This document shows positions 51,600-60,135 of a stretch of DNA of 64,000 nt, piece by piece (position 1 is the first letter of the stretch; the number at the start of each line of letters is the position of its first letter). The position numbers and the translations under genes were made by a program. Location of the stretch: contig NZ_AUMO01000031.1 of the NCBI RefSeq assembly GCF_000430725.1, positions 62,001 through 126,000 on the forward strand. The letters are read 5' to 3'. The DNA comes from Azohydromonas australica DSM 1124 (GTDB lineage: Bacteria > Pseudomonadota > Gammaproteobacteria > Burkholderiales > Burkholderiaceae_C). The notes under the pieces are model-generated. The model made no database searches and was not told the DNA's origin. It saw nothing but the letters and a program-made list of their open reading frames with translations.

Positions 51600-51812
51600 C
51601 GGCTCCCCGTTGGCCGGTATCCGGGCTGGCGGCGCGTCCGGGGAACCCTTCCCAGAAGCGCGTGGCTTCCAGTGGGCGAGAACCCGGATGAGGCTTCGGA
51701 TGAAGCCTCGGCCGTTGACCGTTGCGGGGGCAGCTCAGGCAGGAGTGCCGCGGTGCGGCTGCTCTTCCTGATTCCCGTTTAACCGGACCGGCGGAACACC
51801 GGTCCGAGCACC
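51600..51812 (-). promoter_or_regulatory. Cobalamin riboswitch upstream of the TonB receptor/CobN operon
   Basis: On the minus strand this shows the AdoCbl riboswitch hallmarks: an opening GGTGCTCGG, the GCTGCCCCCGCAACGGT core and the B12 box CAGCCCGGATACCGGCC (51611-51628). Paired arms such as GAGGCTTC/GAAGCCTC are visible. It is nearly the same as the element at 61095-61306. Bound cobalamin should lower expression of the downstream receptor, ExbB-like, DUF2149 and CobN-like genes. Confidence 0.93.
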
Positions 51813-51822
51813 AACGGGTGGG

Positions 51823-51828
51823 ATTCTA
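51823..51828 (-). promoter_or_regulatory. Putative -10 element (TAGAAT) of the CobN-operon riboswitch
   Basis: TAGAAT on the minus strand lies 10 bases before the riboswitch start. The same hexamer occurs at nearly the same spacing before the other minus-strand riboswitch, so it is likely the shared promoter -10 box. No convincing -35 box was seen. Confidence 0.45.
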
Positions 51829-51899
51829 CCGAGGCGGCGCGCCGTTTCCCGAAGCGTTGCGATGTCATCCAATGCTGCACTGGCAGCGCCGCGCGTGGC

Positions 51900-52247
51900 T
51901 CAGGCGCCGGGCCCCTGGTGGAACACCAGGTCTTCCACCACCTCGCCGCCGCACAGGTGGCGCTCGATGATGCGGTCCATGTTTTCGGGCGTGACGTTGT
52001 AGTACCAGGTGCCGTCGGGCTGCACGCACATCACCGGCCCGCCCTTGCACGCGGCGAAGCAGCTCACGCGGCTGCGCTTGACGCGCAGCTCGCCCTGGTC
52101 CAGCCCGGCGGCCTTGAACTTCTCGCCCAGGCTGTCGAACAGCGCCTGCGACTCGCCCTGCTGCGCGCAGCGCGGGCCGGTGCAGATCAGCAGGTGGCGG
52201 CGGTAGGCGCCGATCTTGGGCTTCACCACGGTGTCGTTGTTGTCCAT
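51900..52247 (-). CDS. Thioredoxin-fold 2Fe-2S ferredoxin-like protein
   Basis: A 115-residue protein of the thioredoxin-like 2Fe-2S ferredoxin family: LLICTGPRCAQQG and RVSCFAACKGGPVMCV supply the four cysteine ligands, followed by WYYNVTPENMDRIIERHL. It probably donates or accepts electrons in cobalamin synthesis. It follows cobJ by 12 bases and ends the riboswitch-headed ring-synthesis operon. A link to the CobJ reaction is plausible but unproven. Confidence 0.88.
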   Translation of the reverse strand: MDNNDTVVKPKIGAYRRHLLICTGPRCAQQGESQALFDSLGEKFKAAGLDQGELRVKRSRVSCFAACKGGPVMCVQPDGTWYYNVTPENMDRIIERHLCGGEVVEDLVFHQGPGA

Positions 52248-52259
52248 GTGCGGCCTCCT

Positions 52260-53282
52260 TCAGCCTTCGCCTTCGCCCGCGGCTGGCGCCTCGGCCTGCG
52301 CCGGCTCCGCCAGCGTGGCGGCGATGTAGTCGGCCGGCAGCCCATGCAGCCGCGCCAGGTCCGCCACGGTGTGGCCGGCGGCATGTTGCGCCTGCAGCGT
52401 TTCCAGCCAGCCCAGCAGCCCCGTGCTCAGCGAGCGGCCCGCCTTCTCGCCCTCGCGCGCCTCGAAGCCCTGCTCGGCGTCGTACTTGTTGGCGTAGCCG
52501 CGCGGCGTGACCATCAGGCCGTCGCGCACGAAGGTGGCGCTGTTGCCGATGAGCACCGTGCTGAGCATGCCGATGTCGTGCTCGGACATGCGCTTCAGCG
52601 TCGTGAGCTCGATGTGCTGCCGCCGCCGGTACGCGCTCTTGACGATCGCCACGGGCGTGTCCGGCCGCCGGTGGCGCAGGAACAGCCGCTGCGCCTCCAC
52701 GATCTGCCGCGTGCGCCGGCCGCTCTTGGGGTTGTAGAGCGCCACCACGAAGTCCGCATGCGCCACGGCATCGAGCCGCCGCGCGATCACCGGCCAGGGC
52801 GTGAGCAGGTCGCTCAGCGAGATGGCGCAGAAGTCGTGCGTCAGCGGCGCGCCCACCAGCGCGGCGCAGGCATTGAGCGCGGAGGCGCCGGGGACGATCT
52901 CGACTTGCACCGGGTCGTCGGGCGTCCAGCCGGCCTGGAACAGCACCTCGTAGGTCGGTCCGGCCATGCCGTACACGCCCGCATCGCCGGAGGAGATCAG
53001 CGCCACCTTCCTGCCCTGGCGGGCCGCCTCCAGCGCGTGGACGGCGCGGTCCAGCTCCTCGGTCATGCCCTTGCGCACGACCTCCTTGCCCTCCAGCAGG
53101 TCGGCCACCAGCTTGATGTAGGTCGCGTAGCCCACCACCACGTCGGCTTCGGCGATGGCCTCGCGCGCGCGCTGCGTCATGTGCTCCACGCTGCCGGGGC
53201 CGATGCCCACGAGCGTGATCCGGCCGCCGGGCGTGCCCGGGGCTGCGGCGGCCACGGCGGTGCCGCTGTCGAGTTCGCTCAT
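52260..53282 (-). CDS. cobJ: Precorrin-3B/cobalt-precorrin-3 C17-methyltransferase
   Basis: A 340-residue SAM-dependent tetrapyrrole methyltransferase (CobJ/CbiH). Family marks are LVGIGPGSVEHMTQRAREAI, DVVVGYATYIKLV, SSGDAGVYGMAGPTYEV, VEIVPGASALNACAA and ALYNPKSGRR. It methylates C17 during ring contraction. The C-terminus carries an extra ~70-residue tail (after YANKYDAEQGFE) rich in Ala and Glu, absent from minimal CobJ. A 2Fe-2S protein follows directly. Confidence 0.93.
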   Translation of the reverse strand: MSELDSGTAVAAAAPGTPGGRITLVGIGPGSVEHMTQRAREAIAEADVVVGYATYIKLVADLLEGKEVVRKGMTEELDRAVHALEAARQGRKVALISSGDAGVYGMAGPTYEVLFQAGWTPDDPVQVEIVPGASALNACAALVGAPLTHDFCAISLSDLLTPWPVIARRLDAVAHADFVVALYNPKSGRRTRQIVEAQRLFLRHRRPDTPVAIVKSAYRRRQHIELTTLKRMSEHDIGMLSTVLIGNSATFVRDGLMVTPRGYANKYDAEQGFEAREGEKAGRSLSTGLLGWLETLQAQHAAGHTVADLARLHGLPADYIAATLAEPAQAEAPAAGEGEG

Positions 53283-53293
53283 CGCTTGTTCCT

Positions 53294-53701
53294 TCATTCG
53301 TTCATGCGCGCCACCGACACGGTGGCGTTGCGGCCGTCCGGGCCGCGGTGCTTGTGCTTCTCGACCAGCAGCGCCTGCATGCTGGCCCCGGCCGCCAGCA
53401 GCGCCGCGGCCTCGCTCACCGACGGCGTGCCGGTGTAGCGGCGCACGGTCTCCGAGGGGTTGGGTACCGGCACCTGCGCCAGCGCCGCCGCGGCATGGAA
53501 GCGCAGCGTCCAGCCGCGTTGCCGGGCCAGCGCGAGCAGCCCGGCCTCGTCGGCCTTCAGGTCGATGCTGGCTGCCGCCGCCACGTCGTCCCAGCCAGCG
53601 CCCGCCAGGGCCAGCGCCTGCGACACCGCCTCCTCGATGGTCCGCAGCGGCGTGCCGCGGTCGCAGCCCAGCCCCAGCGCGACCCGCCCCGCGGGCCTCA
53701 T
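53294..53701 (-). CDS. cobE: CobE / CbiG C-terminal-domain protein
   Basis: A 135-residue protein matching the C-terminal domain of CbiG: ALGLGCDRGTPLRTIEEAVSQAL, SIDLKADEAGLLALAR, and SVSEAAALLAAGA. In other bacteria it is fused to the CbiG N-terminal domain; here it is a separate gene whose ATG overlaps the cbiG stop (ATGA). It takes part in ring contraction. Confidence 0.88.
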   Translation of the reverse strand: MRPAGRVALGLGCDRGTPLRTIEEAVSQALALAGAGWDDVAAAASIDLKADEAGLLALARQRGWTLRFHAAAALAQVPVPNPSETVRRYTGTPSVSEAAALLAAGASMQALLVEKHKHRGPDGRNATVSVARMNE

Positions 53702-54447
53702 GCCGTGGCACCGTCTTGCGGCGGGCGGTACACCACCAGGCGCTCGTCGAGCTGCTTCCACAGCGCCGGGGCCACCTCGCGCCGCGTCACCCACAGCACG
53801 GCGCGGAAGCGCTCCAGGTCCACTTCCTCGAAGCGGCCGAAGCGGTGGATGTTCTGCGGCAGCGGCGTGGGCCGCGTCCACCAGTGCGCGCTGCCCGCTT
53901 CCTGCACGAAGGCGATGGGCTCGCCGTTGACCACGTGCGCCGACACGCGCGTGACGTTGAGCTTGGGCGCCTCCACGCGCCAACCCAGCTCGCGGCCGAG
54001 GATGTCCACGGGGATGGTCTTCACGACGTCCGAGGCGGTGGTCAGTACCGGCGTGGCGCCCAGCAGCGCGGCGATCTCTTCGGCGCAGGCGTTGGCGCCG
54101 CCCACGTGGCCCGAGAGCACGGGGATGGCGTAGCGCCCGGCGTCGTCCACCACCGTCACGCCCGGGTCCTCGTCCTTGGACTTCAAATGCGGCGCGATCA
54201 GCCGCACCACCGCGCCCAGCGAGACGAAGAACACCAGCTGGTCGTAGCCCTCGAACAGCGCGCCGATCTCGTCGCGCAACGCGCCCGCGTAGGCCCGCAC
54301 CGGGTTGGCGAGCCCGGCAAAGGCCGGCGCGAATTTCTCGCTGCATACGACATAGGCGTGCGGCAGCTTCGCGGCCAGCTCGGCGGCCTGCTGCGCGCCG
54401 TGCTTCGTGATGGCGACGATGGCCAGGCGGGGATCGGTACGGCTCAT
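53698..54447 (-). CDS. cbiG: CbiG N-terminal/central domain, cobalt-precorrin 5A hydrolase
   Basis: A 249-residue protein with the CbiG N-terminal and mid domains: DQLVFFVSLGAVVRLIAPHLKSK, VVDDAGRYAIPVLSGHVGGANA and TTASDVVKTIPVDILGRELGW. It opens the ring lactone and releases acetaldehyde in the oxygen-independent pathway. The C-terminal domain is encoded by the next gene. Its ATG overlaps the cobI stop. Confidence 0.9.
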   Translation of the reverse strand: MSRTDPRLAIVAITKHGAQQAAELAAKLPHAYVVCSEKFAPAFAGLANPVRAYAGALRDEIGALFEGYDQLVFFVSLGAVVRLIAPHLKSKDEDPGVTVVDDAGRYAIPVLSGHVGGANACAEEIAALLGATPVLTTASDVVKTIPVDILGRELGWRVEAPKLNVTRVSAHVVNGEPIAFVQEAGSAHWWTRPTPLPQNIHRFGRFEEVDLERFRAVLWVTRREVAPALWKQLDERLVVYRPPQDGATA

Positions 54448-55271
54448 TGCTCGATGCTTTCCAACACGGGTTGCTGCGGCGCCGGGCCGCTCTTCTTCAG
54501 GCAGCCGCGCACGCGCTCGCCGCGAACGCGGTGCGGGTTGTGCACCAGCATCAGCGACAGGTAGCTCACCTTCTGCCCGCGCAGCGACAGGATTTCATCG
54601 CCACGCAGCACGCGCTCGTCGGGCGCACCGCAGCGCTCGATGAAGGCCGTGCCGGCCAGCAGGCCGCGGCGCTCCAGCCAGTCGATCAGCTCGTCCATCA
54701 GCGGCTTGACCTTCAGCAGCACCAACGTGTCGAAGTCCGCCAGCAGCCGGTCCACCGCCGTGACGCCATAGGCCGCGGGCACGACGGCGATGGTGTCGTC
54801 CTGCTCCGACAGCGGCCGCCCCAGCGTGGCCGCCGCGGCGACGAAGGCGTTGACGCCCGCCAGGGTGTCCACCTGGACGGCCGGCTCCAGCGCCCGCACC
54901 GTGCGCGCCAGGTGCCCGAAGGTGGCGTAGGTGCTGGCGTCGCCTTCGACCAGGAACAGCACGTCCTGCCCGGCGCGCAGCGTGGGCAGCACCGCATCGG
55001 CCGCGCGCTGCCAGCTGCGCACCAGCTTCTCCTCGTCGTGCGTCATCGGGAACAGCAGCGCCAGGTGCGCGCCGGGCGGCTGCAGGCCCGCGCGCTGCAC
55101 GATGTCGAAGGCGTAGCTCGGCGTCCTGGTGCTGCGCTGCGGATAGGTCCACAGCGCGTCGCGGCGTTGCAGCTGCGCCCAGGCCGCGCGCGTGATCAGC
55201 CCCGGGTCGCCCGGGCCCAGGCTCAGGCCGATGAGGCGCCCCAGCGCGGCCGGCTTGTCGTTGTCGTTCAT
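54444..55271 (-). CDS. cobI: Precorrin-2/cobalt-factor II C20-methyltransferase
   Basis: A 275-residue SAM-dependent methyltransferase (CobI/CbiL). LIGLSLGPGDPGLITRAAWAQL, LFPMTHDEE, LVEGDASTYATFGHLARTVRAL and VDTLAGVNAFVAAAATLGRPL are family marks. It methylates C20, an early step after cobalt insertion by CbiX. It overlaps cobL and cbiG by 4 bases at both ends. Confidence 0.94.
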   Translation of the reverse strand: MNDNDKPAALGRLIGLSLGPGDPGLITRAAWAQLQRRDALWTYPQRSTRTPSYAFDIVQRAGLQPPGAHLALLFPMTHDEEKLVRSWQRAADAVLPTLRAGQDVLFLVEGDASTYATFGHLARTVRALEPAVQVDTLAGVNAFVAAAATLGRPLSEQDDTIAVVPAAYGVTAVDRLLADFDTLVLLKVKPLMDELIDWLERRGLLAGTAFIERCGAPDERVLRGDEILSLRGQKVSYLSLMLVHNPHRVRGERVRGCLKKSGPAPQQPVLESIEQ

Positions 55272-56581
55272 GCCGCTTCTCCAGCGCGTGCGCACACGAT
55301 CCACACCGGGTTCTCCGCCGCCATGCGGTGCATGTGCAGGATGGGCTTGCTGCGCGAGGCCTGCAGCATCGTCACGTCCCAGGCCGCGCCGGCGGCGCGC
55401 AGCGCCTCGGTGGCGGTGGCCAGGTTCTCCAGGGTCACGAAGTTCATCACCAGCGTGCCGCCGGGCTTGAGCCGCCGCAGGCACAGCGCGATCAGCCCGG
55501 CCAGCTCGCCGCCGGAGCCGCCGATGAACACGGCGTCCGGGTCCAGCCAGCCGTCCAGCCCTTCGGGCGCCTTGCCGTGCACCAGCGTGTGGTTCGACAC
55601 GCCGAAGGCGCAGCGGTTGCGCCCGGCAATCTCCACGTCCTCGGCATTTTTCTCGATGGCATAGACGTGGCCGGCCGGGCACAGCCTCGCTGCCTCCAGC
55701 CCCACCGAGCCCGAGCCCGCGCCGATGTCCCAGACGATGCTGTGCTCGCGCAACTGCAGCCGCGCCAGCGACACCGCCCGCACCTCGTGCTTGGTGATCA
55801 GCCCCTTGTCGGGCTGGCGCTGCTCGAAGGCGGCGTCCGGCAGCCCGAAGCGCACCGGCGCCGGCCGCGGTGCGCTGCGCCACAGCAGCAGCACGTTGGG
55901 GTCGGCGAAGCGCTGCCGCGCGGCCTCGGCCACGCTCAGCCCGCTGACGACGCGCTCCTCGGCCTGCAGCAGCCGCTCGGCCACGGCCATCTGGAAATCG
56001 TCCTGCAGCCCCTCGGCCAGCAGCAGCCGCGCGACGCGGTCGGGCGTGTTGTCCGGGCTGGTCAGCACCGCCAGCCGCTCATGCCGGCGCAGCGCCTGCG
56101 CAAGGGCGTACAGGCCGTGGCGCGGGTCGGCGCCAGGCTGCCACTCGCCCGCGTCCCGGGCGTGGATGCTCACGATCTTGAGGTCCTGCCACACCAGCCC
56201 CACGCGCGCGCAGGCGAGCTGGATGGTCGAGAGGTTGGGCAGCACCTCGATGGCCTCCAGGCACAGCCGCGCCGCCAGCGTGCCCGCGATGCCGTGGCAC
56301 AGCGGGTCGCCGGTGGCGAGCACCACGCAGCGCCGGCCCGCGGCCTGTGCCGCGCGCACGTCCTCCACCACGGCCGACAGGCCGCCCAGCTCGCGCCGCT
56401 CGGCCTCGGGGTTCAGCCGCGCCTCCAGCAGCGCCAGCGTGCGCCGGGCGCCGATCACGAGCTCGGCCTCGGCCAGCGCCTTCAGCGCCGCGGCGCCCAG
56501 GCCGGCGGCGCCGTCGTCGAGCACGCCCACGATGCGGCAGCGCGGCGGGCGCGGGGCCGGTTCCAGGAAGTCATTCGGCAT
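55268..56581 (-). CDS. cobL: Precorrin-6Y C5,15-methyltransferase (decarboxylating), CbiET fusion
   Basis: A 437-residue bifunctional enzyme. Residues ~15-240 are the CbiE methyltransferase (GVLDDGAAGLGA, VLATGDPLCHGIAGTLAAR, PNLSTIQLACARVGL) and ~260-430 the CbiT SAM-binding part (TKHEVRAVSLARL, VWDIGAGSGSVGLEAARL, FIGGSGGELAGLI). It methylates C5 and C15 and decarboxylates the ring acetate at C12. ATG 56581 is favoured over one six codons upstream; it overlaps the end of cbiD. Confidence 0.93.
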   Translation of the reverse strand: MPNDFLEPAPRPPRCRIVGVLDDGAAGLGAAALKALAEAELVIGARRTLALLEARLNPEAERRELGGLSAVVEDVRAAQAAGRRCVVLATGDPLCHGIAGTLAARLCLEAIEVLPNLSTIQLACARVGLVWQDLKIVSIHARDAGEWQPGADPRHGLYALAQALRRHERLAVLTSPDNTPDRVARLLLAEGLQDDFQMAVAERLLQAEERVVSGLSVAEAARQRFADPNVLLLWRSAPRPAPVRFGLPDAAFEQRQPDKGLITKHEVRAVSLARLQLREHSIVWDIGAGSGSVGLEAARLCPAGHVYAIEKNAEDVEIAGRNRCAFGVSNHTLVHGKAPEGLDGWLDPDAVFIGGSGGELAGLIALCLRRLKPGGTLVMNFVTLENLATATEALRAAGAAWDVTMLQASRSKPILHMHRMAAENPVWIVCARAGEAA

Positions 56582-57680
56582 GGGACGATGCCTCCGCAAT
56601 CTTTTTTCCGTCGAAATCGCAGACCAGCACGTCGAGCCGGAAGCGGCCCGGGTAGCGTGCGGTCACGGTCTGGACCACCTTGCGCGCCAGGGCCGCGTGG
56701 AAGGTCTCCAGCAGCCCCAGCGCCTGCATGCGCTCGGCGGCGAAGCGCGCCGTCTCGGCCGCGGCGATCGCGGCGCACTCCTCGGCCGGGGCGCCCACGC
56801 CGGCGGCGATCTCGGCCAGCAGTGCGGTGTCCACCTCGGCGCGGTTGGCATGGGTGATGGTCTCGCCCTGCGCGATCTTGGTCAGCTTGCCCACCATGCC
56901 GCCGATCACCACGCGCTGCAGGCCCACGGCCACGGCCGTGTCCAGCGCATAGCGCAGGAAGTCGCCCATCTGCACGAAGCAGGCCTCGGGCAGCCCGGGC
57001 AGCTCCGCGAAGGCGAACTTCTCGGTGCGCCCGCCGGTGGTCAGCACCACGGTGCCGGCGCCGGTGGTGGCCGCGACTTCCACGCCCTGGACCACGCTGG
57101 CGCGGTAGGCCGCGGTGCTGTAGGGCTTGACGATGCCCGTGGTGCCCAGGATCGAGATGCCGCCCAGGATGCCCAGCCGCGCGTTGAGCGTCTTGCGTGC
57201 CATCTCCACGCCCTGCGGCACCGAGATGGTCACGGCCAGGCCGTCGTGCGCCAGCAGCGCCGCGCCGGCCTCACGCACGTTGTCCTCGATGTTGCGGCGC
57301 GGCACCGGGTTGATGGCCGGGCCGCCCACGTCCAGGCCCAGCCCCGGCAGCGTCACCGTGCCCACGCCCGGGCCGCCCTGCAGCACGAAGCGCCCGGCCG
57401 CGCCGGGCAGCCGCAACACGTCGGCCGTGAGGTGCGCGCCGTCGGTGCAGTCCGGGTCGTCGCCGGCGAACTTCACCACCATCGCGTGGGCCTGCGTGGC
57501 GTCGCAGCGGCCGTCGTGCACGTCGAAGCGCACGCGCTGCCCGTTGGGCAGCAGCGATTCCATCTGCGCGGGCACCTCGCCCCGCACCAGGCCCTCCACC
57601 GCGGCGCGCGCCGCCGCGGCGGCGCAGGCGCCGGTGGTGAAGCCGGTGCGGATGCCGCGCTTGACGGTCTTTTCCATCAT
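56571..57680 (-). CDS. cbiD: Cobalt-precorrin-5B C1-methyltransferase
   Basis: A 369-residue CbiD. Marks: GIRTGFTTGACAAAAARAA, GGPGVGTVTLPGLGL, PAINPVPRRNIEDNV, LNARLGILGGISILGTTGIVKPYS and HANRAEVD. CbiD is specific to the oxygen-independent (early cobalt) route. It follows cobH by 37 bases and overlaps the cobL start. Confidence 0.94.
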   Translation of the reverse strand: MMEKTVKRGIRTGFTTGACAAAAARAAVEGLVRGEVPAQMESLLPNGQRVRFDVHDGRCDATQAHAMVVKFAGDDPDCTDGAHLTADVLRLPGAAGRFVLQGGPGVGTVTLPGLGLDVGGPAINPVPRRNIEDNVREAGAALLAHDGLAVTISVPQGVEMARKTLNARLGILGGISILGTTGIVKPYSTAAYRASVVQGVEVAATTGAGTVVLTTGGRTEKFAFAELPGLPEACFVQMGDFLRYALDTAVAVGLQRVVIGGMVGKLTKIAQGETITHANRAEVDTALLAEIAAGVGAPAEECAAIAAAETARFAAERMQALGLLETFHAALARKVVQTVTARYPGRFRLDVLVCDFDGKKIAEASSHAE

Positions 57681-57717
57681 GGCCGGGCTCCTCCGGGGAT
57701 GCGTCGGGGCCGGGCGC

Positions 57718-58401
57718 TCAGGCCGCCTGCGCCGCGCGCTGGCGCGCCTCGGCCAGCGCCAGCAGCGCGTGGATGGCCGCCACCACCAGCGTGGAGCCGC
57801 CCTTGCGGCCGCGGATCACGATCCACGGCACGTCGCTAACCTCGGCCATCAGCGCCTTGGACTCGGCCGCCGAGACGAAGCCCACCGGCATGCCCACCAC
57901 CAGCGCGGGGCGCTGTCCCTGCTCGCGGATCAGGCGCACCAGCTCGATCAGTGCCGTGGGCGCGTTGCCGATGCCCACGATGGCGCCCTGCAGCAGCCCC
58001 AGCCGCGCGGCCTTGCGCATGGCCTGCACGGCGCGCGTGGTGTCCTCGGCCCGGGCAGCCTCGATCACGTCCGGGTCGCTGATGAACTGGTGCGTGCGCA
58101 CGCCGAAGTGCGCCAGGCGCGGCTGCGACAGGCCCGAGCAGATCATCTCCACGTCGGCCACCAGGGCGGTGGGGCCGTGCAGCAGGGCCTGGATGCCGGC
58201 TTCCACCGCGTCGGGATGGAAGTCCGTCAGGCCGTTGAACTCGAAGTCGGCGTTGGCGTGGATCATGCGCCGCACCACCGGCCACTGCGCGGCCGTGTAG
58301 GCATGGGCGCCGGCCTCCGCGTCGATGATCGCGAAACTGTCGTGCTCGATGGCCTGGCCCGCGCGCGTGAGCTGCTCGGTGACGGTATTGACGCTGCTCA
58401 T
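57718..58401 (-). CDS. cobH: Precorrin-8X methylmutase
   Basis: A 227-residue CobH/CbiC. SFAIIDAEAG, VVRRMIHANADFEFNGLTDFH (given as VVRRMIHANADFEF), DVEMICSGLSQPRL and GMPVGFVSAAESKALM are family marks; the catalytic His is in the MIHANAD segment. It moves the C11 methyl to C12, giving hydrogenobyrinate or cobyrinate. It overlaps the cbiX stop (ATGA). Confidence 0.94.
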   Translation of the reverse strand: MSSVNTVTEQLTRAGQAIEHDSFAIIDAEAGAHAYTAAQWPVVRRMIHANADFEFNGLTDFHPDAVEAGIQALLHGPTALVADVEMICSGLSQPRLAHFGVRTHQFISDPDVIEAARAEDTTRAVQAMRKAARLGLLQGAIVGIGNAPTALIELVRLIREQGQRPALVVGMPVGFVSAAESKALMAEVSDVPWIVIRGRKGGSTLVVAAIHALLALAEARQRAAQAA

Positions 58402-59303
58402 GCCGTGGCCTCCGCGGGCGCGTGGTGGTGGTCGTGGCCATGGGGGTGCGCGCCAGGCGCCGCGTGGGTGTGCTCGTGCGAATGCCCGTGGCCCAGGTCG
58501 TGCGCGATCTCGCGGTAGCGGCAGCCGTCGCAGGGCAGCGCGGCCTGCGGCTGGCCCTCGCGCAGTGCCGCCACGCGCTGCTCCAGCAGCTCGAAGATCT
58601 CCTGCTCGAAGCCGAAGTGCGTGCCGCCGGCGAAGCGCAGCTGCGGGTACTGCGCCCGCAGGTGCTCGACCTGGCGGTGGATGCGCTGCATCAGCGTGCC
58701 GGTGTAGAGGTAGTAGGGCAGCACCACCACCTGGCGCATGCCCAGCAGCGCGTGGCGCTGCACCACGCGTTCCAGGCGCGGCCAGGTGATGCCGGTGAAG
58801 GCCAGCTCCACCAGCTCGTGGTCGCTCTCTTCCTGCAGCCAGCGCGCCATCTTCGCCATGTCGCCGTTGGCGGCGCGGTCGGAGGAGCCGCGGCCCAGCA
58901 GCACCACGCCGGTGGTGGTGGGATCGGGCATGTCGAGCGAGGCCATGGCCTTGCGCAGCCGGCGCTTGAGGATGGCCAGGATCGGGTCGCAAGCCGTGAG
59001 GTGCGGCCCGTACAGGAACTCGGTGTCCGGGCAGTGCGCGCGCGCGTGCTCGATGGCCTCGGGGATCTCCATCTTCACGTGGCCTGCAGCGTTGAGGATC
59101 AGCGGCAGCACCAGCACGCGGCGGGCGCCGTGCGCCGCGGCCAGCAGGCCGTCGTGCAGCGAGGGCGGCGCGAACTCGATGAAGCAGACCTCGATGCGCC
59201 AGTGCGGCTGGCGCTCGCGCCAGAGCCGCACGAACTCGCGGATCTCCTGGTTGCCGCTGTCTTCGCGCGAGCCGTGGCCCACGAGCAGGATGGTGTCGGT
59301 CAT
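58398..59303 (-). CDS. cbiX: Sirohydrochlorin cobaltochelatase, long form
   Basis: A 301-residue CbiX of the long, two-domain form. Active-site histidines are in LLVGHGSREDSGN and in LNAAGHVKMEIPE. The C-terminus has a CDGC pair, matching the Fe-S CXXC motif described for Bacillus megaterium CbiX-L, followed by a His-rich tail (alternating His near residues 270-293) that may store cobalt. It inserts cobalt into sirohydrochlorin early in the pathway. It overlaps cobM and cobH by 4 bases each. Confidence 0.93.
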   Translation of the reverse strand: MTDTILLVGHGSREDSGNQEIREFVRLWRERQPHWRIEVCFIEFAPPSLHDGLLAAAHGARRVLVLPLILNAAGHVKMEIPEAIEHARAHCPDTEFLYGPHLTACDPILAILKRRLRKAMASLDMPDPTTTGVVLLGRGSSDRAANGDMAKMARWLQEESDHELVELAFTGITWPRLERVVQRHALLGMRQVVVLPYYLYTGTLMQRIHRQVEHLRAQYPQLRFAGGTHFGFEQEIFELLEQRVAALREGQPQAALPCDGCRYREIAHDLGHGHSHEHTHAAPGAHPHGHDHHHAPAEATA

Positions 59304-60112
59304 GGGGCCTCCGGGGCAGGCGTGCCGGGCGTGCTGGCCCGGCGGAAACGGTGGGTGAAGCTCGGGTCGTACAGGCGCGAGCGCGCGAGCTCGCTCCAGT
59401 GGCGCGCGCCCAGCGTGGGGCTGGCGATGACCATGGCCTGGCTGACGATGCCGGCGTCGCGGCACAGCTGCTTGATGGTGGCCAGCGTGCCGCGCACGAT
59501 GCGCTCCTCGCCCGGCCAACTCGCCTTGTGCACCACCAGCACCGGCGCGTCCTCGCTCCAGCCCGCGGCGCGCAGCCCGGCCTCGACCTTGTGCAGCAGC
59601 GTGATGGACAGGAAGATGCACAGCGTGCAGCGGTGGGCCGCCAGCTCGCGCAGCGACTCGCCTTCGGGCATGGGCGTGCGGCCCTCGACGCGCGTGAAGA
59701 TCGTTGTCTGCGTGACTTCCGGCAGCGTGAAGCTCTCGACGGCCGCCGCTGCCGAGGCCATGGCGGAGGACACGCCCGGCACCACCGCCACCGGGATGCC
59801 GGCGGCGTCCAGCGGCTGCACCATCTCGATGAGCGTGCCGTAGAGGGCCGGGTCGCCGGTCTGCAGCCGCACCACGGTGGCGTGGCGCGCGGCGTGCTCG
59901 ATGAGCCAGGCGGCCATCTGCTCCAGCGTCATGTCCTTGCTGTCGGCGATCTCGCAGCCCGCGGGCGCCCAGCGCGTGGCCGCCTCGTTGACCAGCGAGC
60001 CCGCGAACAGGATCGCCCCGGCACGCTCGATCAGCGAGCGGCCCTTGACGGTGATGAGCTCGGGGTCGCCGGGACCGGCGCCCACGAACCAGACGGTGCC
60101 TTGCGTCGTCAT
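59300..60112 (-). CDS. cobM: Precorrin-4 C11-methyltransferase
   Basis: A 270-residue SAM-dependent methyltransferase (CobM/CbiF): FVGAGPGDPELITVKG, AGAILFAGSLVN, VVRLQTGDPALYGTLIEM, VPGVSSAMASAAAAVESFTLPEV given in part, and TRVEGRTPMPEGESL. It methylates C11. It is the second gene of the ring operon, 23 bases after cbiM. Confidence 0.94.
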   Translation of the reverse strand: MTTQGTVWFVGAGPGDPELITVKGRSLIERAGAILFAGSLVNEAATRWAPAGCEIADSKDMTLEQMAAWLIEHAARHATVVRLQTGDPALYGTLIEMVQPLDAAGIPVAVVPGVSSAMASAAAAVESFTLPEVTQTTIFTRVEGRTPMPEGESLRELAAHRCTLCIFLSITLLHKVEAGLRAAGWSEDAPVLVVHKASWPGEERIVRGTLATIKQLCRDAGIVSQAMVIASPTLGARHWSELARSRLYDPSFTHRFRRASTPGTPAPEAP

Positions 60113-60135
60113 CGCGGGGGTGTCCGTGCGCGCGC

